A stretch of 64,000 bases of DNA from M3007 sp037445225 (lineage in GTDB: Bacteria; Bacteroidota; Bacteroidia; Chitinophagales; Saprospiraceae), in NCBI GenBank assembly GCA_037445225.1, contig JBBIKW010000005.1, positions 124,001-188,000 on the forward strand. The letters run 5' to 3'. Position 1 is the first letter of the stretch, and every line of letters starts with the position of its first letter. The notes under the pieces are model-generated. The model made no database searches. It was not told the DNA's origin and saw nothing but the letters and a program-made list of their open reading frames with translations. The position numbers were made by a program, and so were the translations under genes. Of the stretch, positions 62,977-64,000 are shown one piece after another.

Positions 62977-62984
62977 TACCTTTG
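62977..62984 (+). promoter_or_regulatory. Bacteroidota -7 promoter element (TACCTTTG)
   Basis: TAnnTTTG match 24 nt before the ATG of the last gene. Confidence 0.6.
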
Positions 62985-63008
62985 TCTATCTATAAAGTTC
63001 GACAGCTT

Positions 63009-64000
63009 ATGCAGCTTTGGAAATACATAGGGCTGATAGCCATGTGTGCAGGGCTACCGTGGCCCTCGTTGGGGCAAATTGAGGATGCGCTCGGCATCTT
63101 TCGCGAATTGAGCGTATTGGAAGGGGTATGGTTCATGCCGCAAGACCGCGGCGACCGTTTGGAAATTTGGTCTTTAGACAACGACAGCACGCTCACGGGT
63201 CGCGAGGTGCGCATCAGAGCCGAGGACGGCGACACCGTCCTGCTTAAAAGCATGCGCATCGAGCGCCGCGGCGATACCATCTTGTACCTGCTGACCCTCC
63301 GAGGGCTCAACAACAATCGCCCAGTGCCGTATGAATTGGTCTTGGCCGACCGCGAGGGCTACTGGTTTGAGAACCTACAGCAGGATAACCCGCAAAAGAT
63401 ACGCTATCGACTGTTAGGGCGGCGCGAACTACAGGTGTATGTCGAAGGCAAGCGAGGCAATCGGACCATTACCGAGGACTTCATTTTTGAGCGCGAGTTT
63501 ACACCGCCGGGTGTGGAATTCCACTTGCGTGGCGGCACCAACGTGTTCTCCATTCGCGCTACCGGGAACTTTCCGGTGTCCGACAACCCGGCTTTTGTCG
63601 CTCGGAACCCTCAGGTCGCTCCTGCCATTGGGTGGGAGTTGGGCAGCCAGCTTCGCCTGAAGGGTACCGGTGGCTTCTTGACGGTGAACTTTGAACTTGG
63701 GCTGGTAGGCAAGTCGGCGCGCTCCAAAGCGTCATTTACCGCTTTTACCGACACGTCTATCATCAACTACGTGCGCAACGTGCGCTATCACCAGGTGTGG
63801 GCTATCCTGGCGGCTGTGCCGGAGGTCAGCTTTCGGCGCGAAGGCAAGCTCTCTGTGATGGCCGGACCCTATTACGGGCGGTTGCTCTTTAGCGGAGCAG
63901 CCGGTGAAGAGCTGCCCGCCGGCGAGAACCGACTTTTTGACGCCAACAACGATTTTAAACGGAACGATATAGGCCTGATTGCTGGTGTGCAGTATCGCTT
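63009..64000 (+). CDS. Outer-membrane beta-barrel protein with N-terminal DUF6265-like domain (truncated by window)
   Basis: 330 residues are visible from ATG 63009; the frame is open to the edge. A signal peptide (MQLWKYIGLIAMCAGLPWPS, cleavage near LGQ) precedes a small lipocalin-like domain of about 150 residues (LSVLEGVWFMPQDRGDRLEI, LRGLNNNRPVPYELVLAD). Then come alternating beta strands of a membrane barrel (IGWELGSQLRLKG, SVMAGPYYGRLLFSG, DIGLIAGVQYRF). The first domain looks like the DUF6265 lipocalin-like family, though assignment is tentative. Function unknown. Confidence 0.75.
   Translation, partial: MQLWKYIGLIAMCAGLPWPSLGQIEDALGIFRELSVLEGVWFMPQDRGDRLEIWSLDNDSTLTGREVRIRAEDGDTVLLKSMRIERRGDTILYLLTLRGLNNNRPVPYELVLADREGYWFENLQQDNPQKIRYRLLGRRELQVYVEGKRGNRTITEDFIFEREFTPPGVEFHLRGGTNVFSIRATGNFPVSDNPAFVARNPQVAPAIGWELGSQLRLKGTGGFLTVNFELGLVGKSARSKASFTAFTDTSIINYVRNVRYHQVWAILAAVPEVSFRREGKLSVMAGPYYGRLLFSGAAGEELPAGENRLFDANNDFKRNDIGLIAGVQYR

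Overview
The window looks like chromosomal DNA of a free-living, respiring member of the phylum Bacteroidota. Three kinds of evidence support this. First, TAnnTTTG promoter elements (the Bacteroidota -7 consensus) lie at usable distances upstream of many genes. Second, typical families are present: type IX secretion (T9SS) C-terminal sorting domains, a TonB-dependent receptor with an N-terminal carboxypeptidase-like domain, and DUF5916, DUF4105 and glucosaminidase-LysM proteins. Third, the cbb3 oxidase has a fused CcoN-CcoO subunit. A saprospiral or chitinophagal relative is my inference; no rRNA or tRNA gene is present to test it. I saw no transcription-factor, transposase, CRISPR or tRNA gene.

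Layout. 1-3.5 kb: a truncated membrane patatin-like lipase behind a fatty-acid hydroxylase, a glycine-zipper mini-protein and a small lipoprotein. 3.5-8.1 kb: an accessory segment bounded by two 184-bp inverted repeats (97.8 % identical). It holds a frameshifted T9SS surface-protein gene and an intact one, with almost gene-free flanks. 8.3-12 kb: a FolB-CWC fusion, mtaB, a gamma carbonic anhydrase-like protein and a thiolase. 12-18.4 kb: a cbb3 oxidase operon (ccoS, fused ccoNO, ccoQ, ccoP, ccoG, ccoH, and a SafE/DsbD-like membrane protein). 18.5-31.5 kb: mainly envelope genes (TonB receptor, glycan-initiating phosphotransferase, lipoprotein, DUF5916 barrel, two tandem glucosaminidase-LysM proteins, DUF4105 protein) plus a DASH-type photolyase. 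31.5-38 kb: housekeeping and metabolism (prfB with a programmed frameshift, FKBP lipoprotein, DHH phosphoesterase, ndk, 4-hydroxyphenylpyruvate dioxygenase, 2-oxoacid dehydrogenase E2). 38-48.5 kb: a three-part metalloprotease/propeller/barrel protein, an Ig-like lipoprotein, a secreted protein of unknown function, a lone cytochrome oxidase subunit III, a DMT transporter and a long 4-alpha-glucanotransferase. 48.5-64 kb: an acyltransferase, a MoxR ATPase, frr, a PP2C-type phosphatase coupled to a biotinyl-domain protein, an RND pump, DUF423, pheT, rny, an RND adaptor, a degenerate TrpF-like barrel and a truncated outer-membrane protein.

The cbb3 operon forms one respiratory module with its assembly factors, except that the copper ATPase CcoI is not here. 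Several transcription units meet head-on and share short hairpins lacking T-tracts. The observations most worth following up are the inverted-repeat pair (each copy MITE-like), the FolB-CWC fusion, the TrpF-like protein that has lost its catalytic cysteine, the metalloprotease-propeller-barrel fusion, and the textbook prfB frameshift site.
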